A stretch of DNA of 64,000 nt from Muscardinus avellanarius (taxonomy: Eukaryota; Chordata; Mammalia; Rodentia; Gliridae), in assembly GCA_963383645.1 (NCBI GenBank), contig OY726560.1, positions 84,664,593 to 84,728,592 on the forward strand, written 5' to 3'. A program made the translations under genes and the position numbers. Below are positions 34,120 through 45,374 of this stretch, piece after piece; within the stretch, counting starts at the first letter, position 1, and every line of letters starts with the position of its first letter. The notes beneath the pieces were generated by a model. The model did not search any database and was not told the origin of the DNA. It was given only the letters and a program-made list of their open reading frames with translations.

Positions 34120-34336
34120 TTTTTTTTATTTTTTTGTGGGTCTGGGGATGGAACCCAGGGGCATTCAACCTCCGAGCTACACCCCCTGCCCTATTTTTTA
34201 TCTTCATTTTTGAAACCGGGTCTCACTAAGTTGCGGAGGGACTCTCTAAGTAGCTGAGGCTGTCCACGAACCAGGATCATCCTGTCTCAGCCTCCCAAAT
34301 GCTGGGATTACAAGTGTGTGCCACCACACCTGGCTC
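34120..34336 (-). mobile_element. SINE
   Basis: GTGGGTCTGGGGATGGAACC to CCACACCTGGCTC. Confidence 0.87.
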
Positions 34337-35014
34337 TTATTAAAAATTTTTTTTTCAAATTTCTCATGAAAGTCTAGAGGACTTCAAAAAGGCCTGAATT
34401 ATACATTCTCAAGTAAGTTCACCAAGAAGGGTTACGAGGCCTCTATGCCAATTGCTGACAGCCTCAGAGGAAATAGTTGCAACCAAACCGTTGGAAAAAA
34501 TACCCTGTGAATGAGGGTGGCCACTCCTGAGGAAATCTGCACAGATATCAGTAGGAGGTCATGTGAACTCCTCTAATAGGACAATAAGGAATACACAAGT
34601 GGAAGGGCATTTAGGTTTAGGGTGATGTGCTCGTGAAACATACATGATTACTGCCCATCTGCTCCCCACAAATATGCCTGGACGCGTTTTCTAGCAGCAG
34701 AAGGTGGGTGTAAGCAGCATCTCACGGCTGCCGGAGTATGGCCCCACTGAAGACCACAATAACTATCCTGCTGAAGTAAGTACGGTGTGTTCTCATTATT
34801 GCTAATCAAGCTTATGATACTCTTTTTCTCTCTTCAATCTGACATCTATGAATACCAGTTTTAAAAGTGACAATCATTTTAAAGATCAGGGCACCAAAAT
34901 AGCATATGAATTAACCTTGCTTCCTGGAAACTGGCTGGGATTCACACGCAGAGTGCAAAGCCATTGTCATGTGTCTCTACCAAATCTCTGAGCTGAAGAG
35001 TAAAGGGTGAAAAT
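34337..35014. other. Intergenic unique DNA
   Basis: Nothing recognised. Confidence 0.55.
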
Positions 35015-35019
35015 ATGAT

Positions 35020-35095
35020 TTGGAGGGCATGCGGACATACATCACTGGTAGAGCACTGACTGGCCTAGCATGTATGAGGTACTGGGTTTGGCCCC
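35020..35095 (+). mobile_element. Monomeric full-length ID element
   Basis: CATCACTGGTAGAGCACTGA, GGCCTAGCATGTATGAGG and TACTGGGTTTGGCCCC preserve the whole tRNA-Ala-like body, unlike the shortened ID half of the dimeric SINEs. Followed by a CA/TA-rich tail. Confidence 0.75.
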
Positions 35096-35098
35096 TTG

Positions 35099-35251
35099 TG
35101 ATACACACATACACACACACATACACATATACACACATATGCATACACACATACACACATATACACCCATATATACACACATACACATGTATACACATAC
35201 ATACACATATACACATACATACACACATACATCGTACACATATACACACTC
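35099..35251. repeat. (CA)/(TA) interspersed simple repeat
   Basis: ACACATACACA-type units for about 150 bp, grown from the tail of the ID element to its left. Confidence 0.93.
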
Positions 35252-35588
35252 TCTTTAATATAAATGTAATTTTTCCAGCTACCAAAATTTTACTCATACA
35301 ACAAATGATAAGATTTTTCTTGACATTAATAACTTAAAATCTATTCTTTTAACTAGGAAGATAGTTCATCAGAAAAACCAAAATTTCAAAGATGATTTAA
35401 GCAAGGTATGAAGAGAGGAGGATCACAGGTTCAAGGCCAGATTCAGCAACTTAGTGAGACCCTGTTTCAAAATAAAATAGGGCTGGGTGTAATCCCAGCA
35501 TTTGGGAGGCTGAGACAAGAGTATCAGGGTTCATAGCCAGCCTCAGGTACTTAGGCCCTTTGCAATTCAGTGAGACCCTGAGATCCTG

Positions 35589-35591
35589 TAT

Positions 35592-35634
<43 letters not shown>
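35589..35634. repeat. (TTTA)n microsatellite
   Basis: Tail of the innermost minus SINE. Confidence 0.95.
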
Positions 35635-35903
35635 TGGTGGTACTGGGGTTCCTGGAAACCCTTCTACCTCCGGGCTACACTCCCAGACCTATTTTTCATA
35701 TTTTTAATTGGAAACAGGGTCTCTTAAGCCAGTGCGGCTGGCTTCGAACCTGCGCGATCCTCCTGTCTCCGCCTCCCAAGCACGGGATTACAAGCCTGTG
35801 CCACAACGCCTGGCTGAGACCCTGTTTTAAAATAAAAGAATAAAAATTGGGCTGGACATGTGGCTCGGAGGTAGAATGCCCCTGGGTTCCATCCCAATAC
35901 CAC

Positions 35904-36143
<240 letters not shown>

Positions 36144-36307
36144 CTGGGGATATAGCTCAGAAGTAGAATGCTCTTGGGTTTGATCTCCAGTATTACAAAA
36201 TACATAAATAAATCCACCAAATTTCTCCCCCCATGAAAAAATAAATATCCCTTAAAGAGTATTATGCGAGTTCCTACCCGTTTGTGAATAATATCTCACT
36301 ACGTGTA

Positions 36308-36590
36308 CAGTCAGCCCTCGCATCCAAGGGCTTGTCCAGGATCTCCCAGGCACGCCACAGTCCTCAGAGGCTCCAGGCCCATATGTAATTGGCAGAGTTC
36401 TTGTATACAACCAACACATATCCTCCTGTGTGCTTTGTTATCTCCAGATTACTTATACACTTGAAACAACATAAATGCTATAAACATAGGCTTTGTACTG
36501 TGCTGTTTAGGGAACAAAGATAAGAAGGTACAATCTGTATGTGTTGAATGCAACCCGGACACAGAGCCTCGAATGCAGGGGTGACTGGGC
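36308..36590 (-). mobile_element. Tigger/MER2-like DNA transposon
   Basis: Begins CAGTCAGCCCTCGCATCC; the interior has CAGATTACTTATACACTTG and CTGTTTAGGGAACAAAGATA; it ends GTTGAATGCAACCCGG...GGGGTGACTG. These are Tigger landmarks. Orientation is uncertain. Confidence 0.65.
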
Positions 36591-36835
36591 ACTCACGTGT
36601 GCTGATGGACTCTCGATCGTGTCCACCCTGTGGCTACTGTGAATAATGCTGAGTGTGTACAGGTGTCTGTTTACGTCGCTGCTTCTCTCAGAAGTGGACT
36701 TGCTGGATCACAGGATCATTCTAGGTTACATTCTCTGAGGAGCCATCGTTGTGCATTCCCACCAGCGATGCACAACGATTCTGTTTCTCTACTCCTTCCA
36801 TGTTGCTGTGATTTTCTCTGCTCTCTCGGCTTTGG
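36591..36835 (-). mobile_element. Ancient LINE-1 (L1M) fragment
   Basis: GGCTACTGTGAATAATGCTG, AGAAGTGGACTTGCTGGATC, and GTGCATTCCCACCAGCGATG are antisense L1 ORF2/3'UTR landmarks. Confidence 0.7.
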
Positions 36836-37227
36836 CATGAAGAGTCTCTGTTCCTGGGCTCCCCGTTCCCAGGCACAGTGGTCTGGCCAGTTGCCTTTGT
36901 CCTGGTATCTACAGCACTGCCCTTCGGAACATGAGCTCGTGTTTCCTACTGGGCTGTCTTTCTCCACTGGTGAGGATCAGACCTCGTTACTTGATTTTGC
37001 TCAGCAGTTTCTCTTGGCTCCAATGAGCGCACCTGCTGCCCTTCCCCGCCAGCTCTCTGCCCTGTGCCAGCCCAGCCTTTGGCTTCTGTGGGAGTCAGCC
37101 AGTGGGGACACGCAGAGACTGGAGGGAGCTGGAGGTCACAGTGTTCTCCTGACGGTGGCATCTGACCAGAGGTGTGTTCCTGCCCAGTGGTGATTTTGCA
37201 CAGCCGTTCAGGACCCAGGCTAATCCT
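36836..37227. other. Intergenic unique DNA
   Basis: Moderately GC-rich; an open frame of 187 codons (36630-37193) overlaps the L1M fragment and has no gene-like context. Confidence 0.5.
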
Positions 37228-37395
37228 CTAACCCACTGTTCCCAAACAAGTGACCATGGACACTTCTGTGTGGCTGTAAAGTGACTGTAAAGCACAGCCT
37301 GCTGCCCTGCTGTTCCAGAGCTTCAGAAAACAGGCCTGAGTGTCTAACATATTCCTGGGTGGAGGGATTTGGAGAGCCACTTTGAGAATCACTAC
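37228..37395 (+). mobile_element. MER5-like hAT element
   Basis: It has complementary ends: CCACTGTTCCCAAACAAGTG at the left and GCCACTTTGAGAATCACTA at the right, with the short internal spacing of MER5A. Confidence 0.5.
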
Positions 37396-37439
37396 ATAGT
37401 CCTTACGTCCTTTGAAAAATGACAGTCTTCACTTTTTCT

Positions 37440-37540
37440 TCCTTTCTTTCTATTTTTTTTTTTTTACATTGAGATGGGTCTCACTAAGTAGTTGAGGCTC
37501 TCCTCAAACTGGTGATCCCCCTTTCTCAGCCTCCCAAGTA
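37440..37540 (-). mobile_element. Partial SINE (B1 half)
   Basis: TTGAGATGGGTCTCACTAAG to CTCAGCCTCCCAAGTA. Confidence 0.65.
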
Positions 37541-37648
37541 ATACTAATATTAATATAATAGAATTATACTGAATAAAAATAAATAAGAGAAATGGGGAAA
37601 AGGCCAGAGTTCAGAAGTAGAAATCTTAATGGTAAAAATAACACCTGA

Positions 37649-37858
37649 GCCAGGTGTGGTGGTGCACACTTGTAATCCCAGCACTTGGGAGGCTGAAACA
37701 GGAGGATTGCGCAGGTTCAAAGCCAGCCTCAGCAGCTTAGTGAGGCTCTCAGCAACCAAGTGAGACTCTGTTTCCAAATAAAATATAAAATAGGTTTGGT
37801 AGTGTAGCCTGGAGGTAGAAAGCCCCTGGGTTCTATCCTCAGTACCACACACACACAA
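37649..37858 (+). mobile_element. SINE
   Basis: AGCCAGGTGTGGTGGTGCAC to CCTCAGTACCACACACACAC; flanked by TAACACCTGA. Confidence 0.88.
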
Positions 37859-38012
37859 AGTAACACCTGAATAGATCAGAAAAATGAAGTTCTCAAACTA
37901 AAATCTCGGCTCTCGTGATGAAGTCCTGGGAAGTAGATGGTAGAGCAGAAATACTGTGATGAGAGGGGAGATCTATTTGGCAATAATTTGTAAGAGACAG
38001 AAAATAAACAGA

Positions 38013-38336
38013 TATACTTGTAATCCCAGCCCTTAGGAGGCTAAGACAGGAGGTTTAAAGGTTTGAGGCTAGCATCAGCAACTTAGCAAGACCCTAGCAA
38101 CTTACTGAGACCCTGATTCAAAATAAAAAAAATAAGCCAGGCGTGGTGGCGCATGCTTGTAAACCCAGCGCTTGAGAGGCTGAGGCAGGAGGATCGCACA
38201 AGTTCGAAGCCAGCCTCAGCTACTTAGTGAGGATCTCAGCAACTTAGTGAGACCCTGTTTCCAAATTAAGCATAAAATAGGCCTGGGAGTATAGCCCGAA
38301 GGTAGAAAGCCCCTGGGTCCCACCCCCAGTACCACA

Positions 38337-38382
<46 letters not shown>

Positions 38383-38434
38383 AATTAAAGGGCTGGAGGT
38401 GTAGCTTGGGGGTAGAATGCCACAGAAAGAGAGA
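38013..38434 (+). mobile_element. Nested SINEs with (AAAT)n
   Basis: The outer element is 38013-38132 plus 38388-38434; the inner 38133-38387 sits in the outer linker and has an (AAAT)n tail at 38340-38384. Confidence 0.86.
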
Positions 38435-39073
38435 GAGAACATTCTCTTAATCACTGTTTTTACCCTCTCTCCCCCAAGAGAAATCACAGGTAAGAGAGGG
38501 GAGCAAAACAAAAGCCTAAAGCTGAGCTGTTGTGACCTTGGGGTGTCACTGTTGATGGGGCAAGGCTGAGACGGGCCACAGACCCGGGAGGAAGGAGCCA
38601 GCTCTGGCCTGGACTTGTCTGCCCAGCACAGCTCCGAGAAGCTGAGATCTTTGGCACTCAAGCAGAGAGGGAAAGGACAGGCCACAACATGGACAAGAAC
38701 AAATTCCCTCATAAAACAGCCCCCAATCCACTTTGGATGGTTGGGTTTAAGTAATCATATTAATCACTCTCAGGAGATTTACAAGATTAGCAGGAACAGA
38801 AGGTAACTTTCTTTCCTTAAAGGGCATGAATTTGTTTTATGTTTAAAACGGTTTAAGAAGGTAGAAGAGTGAAATCCAAACAAACTTTATAGTTGGCTCA
38901 GCAGGCTCTGCAGCATAGAAGGGCGCTCTCTCAGCTGAGCCACTGGTCTCATGCAGAAAAAAATTCATTAACTGGTGGCACAGTCCATTCATAAGGAACA
39001 AACCATCACATGAATGGCTTATTTAAAGCCATGAAAAAGTTTTCTATCTGCAGAGCTCAATGTGGATTATAAA
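38435..39073. other. Intergenic unique DNA
   Basis: Nothing recognised. The open frame of 148 codons on the minus strand (38712-38266) crosses the SINE and is not a gene. Confidence 0.55.
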
Positions 39074-40012
39074 TGAACATTCTTCTTTATTTTTTTAATT
39101 TATTTTTTATTGGTGCAATGTATTCATACATCATAATGGTATAAAGAAAATATTTTTGTAGACATACATGCACATATTGCCCAGTTAGCCCCTCCCCGAT
39201 CCCCACCCCGTTCCCTCCCCATCCCTCCTTCCCATGCTTGGCTTAGTGGTTGACATCTAGTTTTATAGCAATTTATCCAATATTAACGATGATAATCTCA
39301 CATAACAGTTTCATTTGTCTGATACCAAGCTTTTGATGACTAAAAGATAACAGTTCAATATTTCTTTTTGCTTTCTTTCTTACCAGAGAATATTTTTTTC
39401 TTTTCTTTTTTTTTCTTAGGTGAAGCTATCATACATTTATTTATTTATTTTTCAGAAAAAAATATATCCTGATATGGAATATGGACTCTAGATACCCAAA
39501 ATAATCTCGAAGAAGAACAAAACTAGAAGATGTATATTTTCTGATTTCAAACCATATAAAGCTACAATAATTGAAACAGTGCAGTACTGTTCTAAAGGCA
39601 AATATATAAACCACTGGAGTTAAATAAAAGCCTAGAGATAAATTCTTCCATATATTGTCAAGTTATTTTTGACAAGGTTTCCACGAACATTTGGTGGAGG
39701 AAATAATTATCTTTTAACTTAATATTGTTGAAAAATAATAATTACATGAAAAAGAATAAACTAGGACCCTTACCTAACACATATACAAATATTAACTCAA
39801 AATAGATAAAAGACCTAAATCTAAATCTTAATACTATAAACTTTTAGAAGAAAATCTGGGTCATAAAACCTCACAACATTGAAATTGGCAGTGATTTCTT
39901 GGATATGATTTCAATGGCACAGGCAACAAAAAGGTAAACAAACTCCCTAAAAAATAAAAAAAATATTGTATATCCAAAGACAATGTAAACAGAGTTAAAA
40001 GTTACTGATAGA

Positions 40013-40200
40013 AGATGGGCGTGGTGGCACACGCTTGTAATCCCCGCGCTTGGGAGGCGGAAACAAGAGGATCACGCAGGTTCGAAGCCAGCCACGCTGG
40101 ATTAAGAGACCCTGTTTCCAAATAAAAATATAAAATAGGTCTGGGAATATAGCCTGGATGTAGAAGGGCTTCCAGGAACCCCAGTACCACCAAAAAAAAC
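40013..40200 (+). mobile_element. SINE, hairpin subfamily, inside LINE copy A
   Basis: ATGGGCGTGGTGGCACACGC, AAGCCAGCCACGCTGGATTAA and AAGGGCTTCCAGGAACCCC; flanked by AAAAGTTACTGATA duplications. Copy B lacks it, so it is younger than the LINE insertion. Confidence 0.93.
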
Positions 40201-40317
40201 AAAAACAAAAGTTACTGATAAAATGGGATAAAATATTTCCAAATGCTATATCTGAAGGTATATTAATATTCCAACTAGAAATCCTAAAAATTAGCAACAA
40301 TAAAAGCAAACAATACG

Positions 40318-40533
40318 CTGGGCGTGGTGGCGCATGCTTGTAATCCCAGCATTCGGGAGGCTGAGACTGGAGGATCGTGGTTCGCGGACAGCCTCAGCTA
40401 CTTAGTGAGGCCCTCTGCAGCTCAGTGAGACCTGGTTTCAAAATAACAAATAAAAAATAGGGCAGAGGCTGTAGCTCAGAGGTCGAATGCCCCTGGGTTC
40501 CATCCCCAGACCTTCAAAAAAAAAAAAAAAAAG
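40318..40533 (+). mobile_element. SINE (standard ID half) inside LINE copy A
   Basis: GCTGGGCGTGGTGGCGCATG to CCCCAGACC and A-run; flanked by AAAGCAAACAATAC duplications. Absent from copy B. Confidence 0.93.
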
Positions 40534-40610
40534 CAAACAATACAATTTAGAGATAGGTAAAAGACTAACATAAATAATGAATCTCCACAGATAACCAGTC
40601 TTAGTTGTCT

Positions 40611-41521
40611 ATTGGATGGAAAATCTTGTTTCTCTGGTTCTGATATGTGTTACCTATTTCTTCTTTGTATTAATCTCTTTGAGTATTTTCTCTAGCGCTG
40701 GTTTTGAAGACATAAATTCCTTCAGTTTCTGTTTGTCGTGGAAGCTTCTTATTTCCCCATCTAATTTGATAGAAAGTTTTGCTGGGTAGGAAATTTTTGG
40801 CTAGAAGTTGTTTTCTTTCAGAGTTTGGAATATATTACTCCAAGCCCTTCTGGCTTTCATGACTTGGTTTGGGAAGTCTGGAGTGATTCTAATTGGTTTG
40901 CCTCTGAATGTCACTTGGCCCTTTGTTTTTGTTGCCTTTAAGATTCTCTGCTTGGCTTCCACATTGGTCATTTTGACAATTATGTGGCGTGGGGATTCTC
41001 TTCTCTGATGCTCTCTAAAGGGAGTTCTATAAGTTTCCTGGACCTGTGTATCGACCTCTTGCTCTTCGTTTGGAAAATTTTCTGCTATTATTTCCTTGAA
41101 AAGATTGTTGATCCCTTTGGTTTCACCTTCTTTTCTCTCTCTCTTCTATTCCAATTATTCTTAGGTTAGCTCTCTTAAAATGGGCCCATATTTTTTCAAT
41201 GTCAGATTCCTTCTGTCGGATTTTTTTTTCTAAATTAGAAACTATGCGTTCATTTTTTGAATTATCTTCTTCTAAGATCAAGATTCTATTCTCCATGTGG
41301 CCTAATCGGTTGTTTGTACTTTGAATTGAGGCCTTTACTTCATTAATTGCATCCTTTATCTCTCTTTGGCTCTCTCTGAATTCTTTTCGAAACACCTCTA
41401 TTATTTCTACAGTTATTTTCCTGATTTGATCTTCTAGAAATCTCTGAATTTCTGTTTTATCAGGTTCTGATGTTGTGGGGTTGTGGGCATTCATTGCTCC
41501 ATTGTTATTCTTCTTTCCCAT
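40611..41521 (-). pseudogene. LINE-1 ORF1 of copy A (disrupted)
   Basis: The start at 41521 gives MGKKNNNGAMNAHNPTTSEP and a coiled coil of about 100 residues, then the RRM-type entry LRIIGIEEREKRR before a stop near 41123. The C-terminal domain continues in another frame (PRHIIVKMTNVEAKQRI near 40960) but has a TAG inside NNF*PKI near 40803. It would be about 300 residues if unbroken, close to the usual L1 ORF1p length. The natural TAA stop is kept, so ORF1 ends before the inverted segment. Confidence 0.88.
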
Positions 41522-42482
41522 GATTTCAGAAGTTTGTGCCTTCTCTGGGTTCTTCCCTGGGTCACTACAACTTCACTTAAGGTACTCTGGATCTAGAGTC
41601 TGTGGTATCTCAGTCACCACTACTCCTTTACTGTGTTGTATCATAGAGTCTCAGACCCTGGGAGTCAATCGAGGCTGATTTAGACCATGGGGGGTGCCAG
41701 GTTGGGCGTTCTCCTATGGTATGATATCTCTGCCACCGCCACTCCTCCACTGGGTCAAGTCCCTGGGAGTACAGTATTGGGATTTCTCCTCCAGGGGCCA
41801 CAATTTGACTCACTGTTGTTGAGTGCGTAGATGGAGCTGTCGTGGACTTGGTGAATTCACTCCTGCTGCCGCCGGTAGCAATATGGTGCTGCTGCCACGC
41901 CCTCAGCCATGAGGCTGGCGTATTTCTTCTCTGGTTTTGAGTTCTGCTCTGAGTCCCTGCAGGGTGTGCTGAGCCCAGCCTCTGGGAGCTTTAGACGCTC
42001 CCTGCGCTGAGAAATCTGCTGAATTCCTCCTGGCTGATCCGCAGCGGTGCACCTCGGCTCACTGTCTGCCGATCCTCTCTGGAGCCTGGTGGGCTGTTGA
42101 GTGCGGTCTGGTGCGGTCCGGTGAGCTCGCCACTGCTGCCAGCAATAAGGCACTGCTGCTGCGTCCTCGGGCATGAGGCCGGCGTATATCCTCTGTGGCT
42201 CTGAGCTCCGTTATGAGTTCCCTTCCTCTCTGGAGCCTGGTGCTGCAAGGGAAAATGGCGCCTGCCGCTTTGCGCCATGGCTCCGGCTGCAGCACTGCAG
42301 TCTGGTTTCTGGTGTCTCGTTTTTCCAGCCCTTTTTTTCTCTGTCCCTTGAAATTACATTTTTTGTTTCTCTGCTGATGGTGTTTTCTGGCTATGAAAAG
42401 CACTGATTTTGTGGTAATAGAGATTGGTTGTTAGTGGGGCTTGTAAACCTCGCTTTTCTCCGTAGCCATCTTCCCGGAAGTC
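41522..42482 (-). promoter_or_regulatory. LINE-1 5'UTR of copy A
   Basis: GC-rich compared with the surroundings. The 5' edge carries CCGGGAAGATGGCTACGG, a YY1 core (AAGATGGC) as at the start of full-length L1s, next to an ETS-like ACTTCCGG. It carries an extra ~151-bp unit relative to copy B, bounded by two copies of CCTCTCTGGAGCCTGGT (42074 and 42225), reminiscent of repeated 5'UTR monomers of rodent L1s. Confidence 0.75.
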
Positions 42483-42595
42483 TGAACATTCTTCTTGTTG
42501 ATGAATAAATGAACTAAAAACAAGAAACAGCAAGAAAAGTGATAATCTGTTGGTGTGGGAAAAGTCATTTTTGCCACAATTCAAGTCATATTGAG

Positions 42596-42806
42596 TTGGG
42601 CGTGGTGACACACACCTGTAATCCCAGTATGTGAGAGGCTGAGACAGGAGGGTCGCAGGTTTGAGACCAGTGTCAACAACTTAGCAGGGCTCCCAGCAAC
42701 TTATCAAGTCCCTCCCTGTTTGAAAATTAAAATAAAAACGAAAAGGTGCAGGGTTGTAGCTTGGAGGTAAAATGCCCCTGGGTACAATCCCCAGTACCAA
42801 AAAGAA
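42596..42806 (+). mobile_element. SINE
   Basis: TTGGGCGTGGTGACACACAC to CCCCAGTACCAAAAAG; 100 bp right of LINE copy A. Confidence 0.86.
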
Positions 42807-43106
42807 AGACTAAACCACCATATTGAGACCTTTTTAAAAGCTAAGTAGAATTTAGTGTCCTCTTCAGAGAACCCAAAGCAGTAATGGCTAATTTTTTTTT
42901 TATTTCTAAGAATAGTAACCACCGAAGTCCACTTGCCTCAAAATAATAAAGAATATTTCCATGAGTTGTTGCTATGAAGCAACAAGCACTGTGGGAGCTG
43001 TGAGCTCATGGCCCATTCCTGCCTGCTCCTGCTCCCTGGGGTCCACATGCAACCTTAGGACCCCTTGTATGACTAAAAAAGAAGCCAAAATAAAGTTAGT
43101 TTTGTG
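42807..43106. other. Intergenic unique DNA
   Basis: Nothing recognised. Confidence 0.55.
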
Positions 43107-43298
43107 TTTTGTTTCATTTTTGTAGTACTGGGGATGGAACCCAGGGGTCTTCTACCTCCGGGCTATACTCCCAGACCTATTTTATATTATTTTACTTGGA
43201 AACAGGGTCTCTTAAGCCAGCTGAGGCTGGTATCGAACCTGCGCGGTCCTCCTGTCTCAGCCTCCCAAGCGCCAGGATTACAAGCCACACCCGGCTAA
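43107..43298 (-). mobile_element. SINE
   Basis: GTAGTACTGGGGATGGAACC to AAGCCACACCCGGCT. Confidence 0.87.
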
Positions 43299-43476
43299 GA
43301 CAAAATTTTTTAGTGACTTGCCAAAATTCTTATGCTAGAAGTAAAGAAGTTGCTTCTAAATCTGGTTTCTTATTTCCCAAGCTTTAAACACTCTCTCTTT
43401 TCAGAATGAAGTCAAAGTTACACAAATAGACCTGATATAGTTTAGATCTGGGGTATCCCCCAAAGGCTCCTGTATT

Positions 43477-43519
<43 letters not shown>

Positions 43520-43698
43520 TTTTTCTTTTTGGTGGTACTGGGGTTCCTGGAAGCCCTTCTACCTCTGGGCTACACTCCCAGACTTTTTTATTTTTGAAAA
43601 CAGGGTCTCTTAAGCCAGCACGGCTGGCTTCGAACCTGCGCAATCCTCCTGTCTCCGCCTCCAAGTGTGGGGATTACAAGCGTGCACCAACACGCCCA
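43477..43698 (-). mobile_element. Hairpin-subfamily SINE with (TTTA)n tail inside the MaLR LTR
   Basis: Tail (TTTA)n at 43477-43520 then the element, ending CACGCCCA. Its target duplication GCTCCTGTATT (43466-43476 and 43699-43709) is the same site used by LINE copy B. Confidence 0.85.
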
Positions 43699-44417
43699 GC
43701 TCCTGTATTATTTTTTTTTAATTTTTTATTGGTGCACTGTATTCATACATCATAATTGGATAAAAAACTTTTGTAGACATACATGCACACATCACCCAGT
43801 TAGCCCCTACCCAATACCCACCCTATTCCCTCCCCATCCCTCCTTCCCATGCTTGGCTTAGTGGTTGACATCTAATATTATAGCAATTTATCCAAAATTA
43901 ACAATGATAATCTTACATAACAGATTCTTTGTCTGATATCAAGCTTTTGATCACTTAGAGATAACATTTCAATATTTCTTTTTGCTTTCTTTCTTACCAC
44001 AGGATTTTTTTTTCTTTTTTTAAGGTGAAACTATCATACATTTATTTATTTTTCAGAAAAAAAATCTATCCTAACATGAAATATGAACTCTAAATACCCA
44101 AAACAATCTTGAAAAAGAAAAAAGCTAGAAGATGTACATTTTCTGATTTCAAACCTTATAAAGCTACAAAAATTGAAACAGTGTAGTACTGCTATAAAGG
44201 CAGATATATAAACCAGTGAAGTAAAATAAAAAGGCTAGAAATAAATTATTCCATATATGGTCAAGTTATTTTTGACAAGGTTACCAAGAACATTTGGTGA
44301 AGGAAATAATAATCTTTTCACTAAATATTGTTGAAAAATAATAATTACATGAAAAAGAATAAAATTGGACCCTTACCTAACACCATATACAAATATTAAC
44401 TCAAAATAAATAAAAGA

Positions 44418-44593
44418 CGCCAGGCGTGGTGGCGCACGCTTGTAATCCTCGCGCTTGGGAGGCGGAGACAGGAGGATCGCGCAGGTTCGAAGACAGCCAC
44501 GCTGGCATAAGAGACCCTGTTTCAAAAATATAAAATAGGTCTGGGAATGTAGCCTGGAGGTAGAAGGGCTTCCAGGAACCCCAGTACCACTAA

Positions 44594-44645
<52 letters not shown>
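44418..44645 (+). mobile_element. SINE, hairpin subfamily, with (AAT)n tail inside LINE copy B
   Basis: GCCAGGCGTGGTGGCGCACG, AAGGGCTTCCAGGAACCCC and (AAT)n at 44593-44642; duplication AATAAATAAAAGAC. Absent from copy A. Confidence 0.93.
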
Positions 44646-44648
<3 letters not shown>

Positions 44649-45002
44649 AGACCTAAATGTAAATCTTGAGAGTATAAACTTTTAGAAGAAAACCTGTGTC
44701 ATAAAACTTCACAACATTGAAATTGGCAGTGATTTCTTGGATATGATTTCAATGGCACAGGTAACAGAAGGGTATACAAACGCCCTAAAAAATAAAAAAA
44801 AATATTGTATATCCAAAGACAATTTAAACAGAGTTAAAATTTACTGATAGAATGGGATAAAATATTTCCAAATGCTATATCTGAAGGTATATTAATATTC
44901 CAAATAGAAATCCTAAAAGTTAGCAAAACTAAAAGCAAACAATACAATTTAGAAATAGGTAAAACACTAAAATAAATAATGAATTTCCAAAGATAACTAA
45001 TT

Positions 45003-45374
45003 TTAGTTATCTGCTGGATGGAAAATCTTGTTTCTCTGGTTCTGGTGTGTATTACTTGTTTCTTCTTTATAGTTAATCTCCTTGAGTATTTTCTCTAGCA
45101 CTGGTTTTGAAGACATAAATTTCTTCAGTTTCTGTTTGTCATAGAAGCTTCTTATTTCCCCATTTAATTTGATAGATACTTTTGCTGGATAGGAAATTTT
45201 TGGCTGGAAGTTGTTTTCTTTCAGAGTTTGGAATATGTTACTCCAAGCCCTTCTGGCTCTCATGACTTGGTTTGGGAAGTCTGGAGTGATTCTAATTGGT
45301 TTGCCTCTGAATGTCACTTGGCCCTTTGTTTTTGTTGCCTTTAAGATTCTCTGCTTGGCTTCCACATTGGTCAT
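45003..45374 (-). pseudogene. LINE-1 ORF1 C-terminal domain, copy B
   Basis: An open stretch of 123 codons: MTNVEAKQRILKATKTKGQV, PDFPNQVMRARRAWSNIFQT and ending KIFHPADN with TAA at 45003. This is the RNA-binding C-terminal domain of L1 ORF1p. The N-terminal coiled coil lies upstream (to ~45930) but has frameshifts and stops. Confidence 0.88.

Larger units (their letters stand above)
39425..40560 (+). mobile_element. Inverted LINE-1 ORF2 3' segment in copy A
   Basis: Reads in the opposite direction to the rest of the element. Recognisable ORF2 C-terminal landmarks in order: AAGCTACAATAATTGAAACA, GGACCCTTACCTAACAC, ATTAACTCAAAATAGATAAA, GACCTAAAT, then TTCTTGGATATGATTTCAAT and GGCACAGGCAACAAAAAGG. 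Stops occur in all frames, so it is non-coding. Confidence 0.82.
39088..42482 (-). mobile_element. Composite HAL1-like LINE-1, copy A (5'UTR-ORF1-inverted ORF2 piece-3'UTR)
   Basis: Flanked by a perfect 14-bp target-site duplication, TGAACATTCTTCTT (39074-39087 and 42483-42496). Reading on the minus strand: a 5'UTR begins at 42482 with a YY1-type AAGATGGC; ORF1 runs 41521 to a TAA at 40611; then 40560-~39425 is sequence that reads as the ORF2 3' part on the PLUS strand; then the 3'UTR ~39420-39095 and a poly(A) (T-run at 39088-39105). Two later SINEs sit inside (40013-40200, 40318-40533). The reverse transcriptase/endonuclease region is absent. Copy B has the same layout. Confidence 0.88.

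Noticed and set aside
35020..35337. His/Thr- or Cys/Val-repeat open frames
   Set aside because: Translations of a CA/TA simple repeat.
36630..37193. 187-codon open frame
   Set aside because: Its first third is antisense L1M sequence and the rest shows no family, splice or start context.
38266..38712. 148-codon minus-strand open frame
   Set aside because: It starts in unique DNA and ends in a SINE; composition is not protein-like and there is no splice support.
41857..42403. Overlapping minus-strand frames of 95-114 codons
   Set aside because: They lie in the 5'UTR of LINE copy A, upstream of its ORF1, and are not shared intact by copy B.
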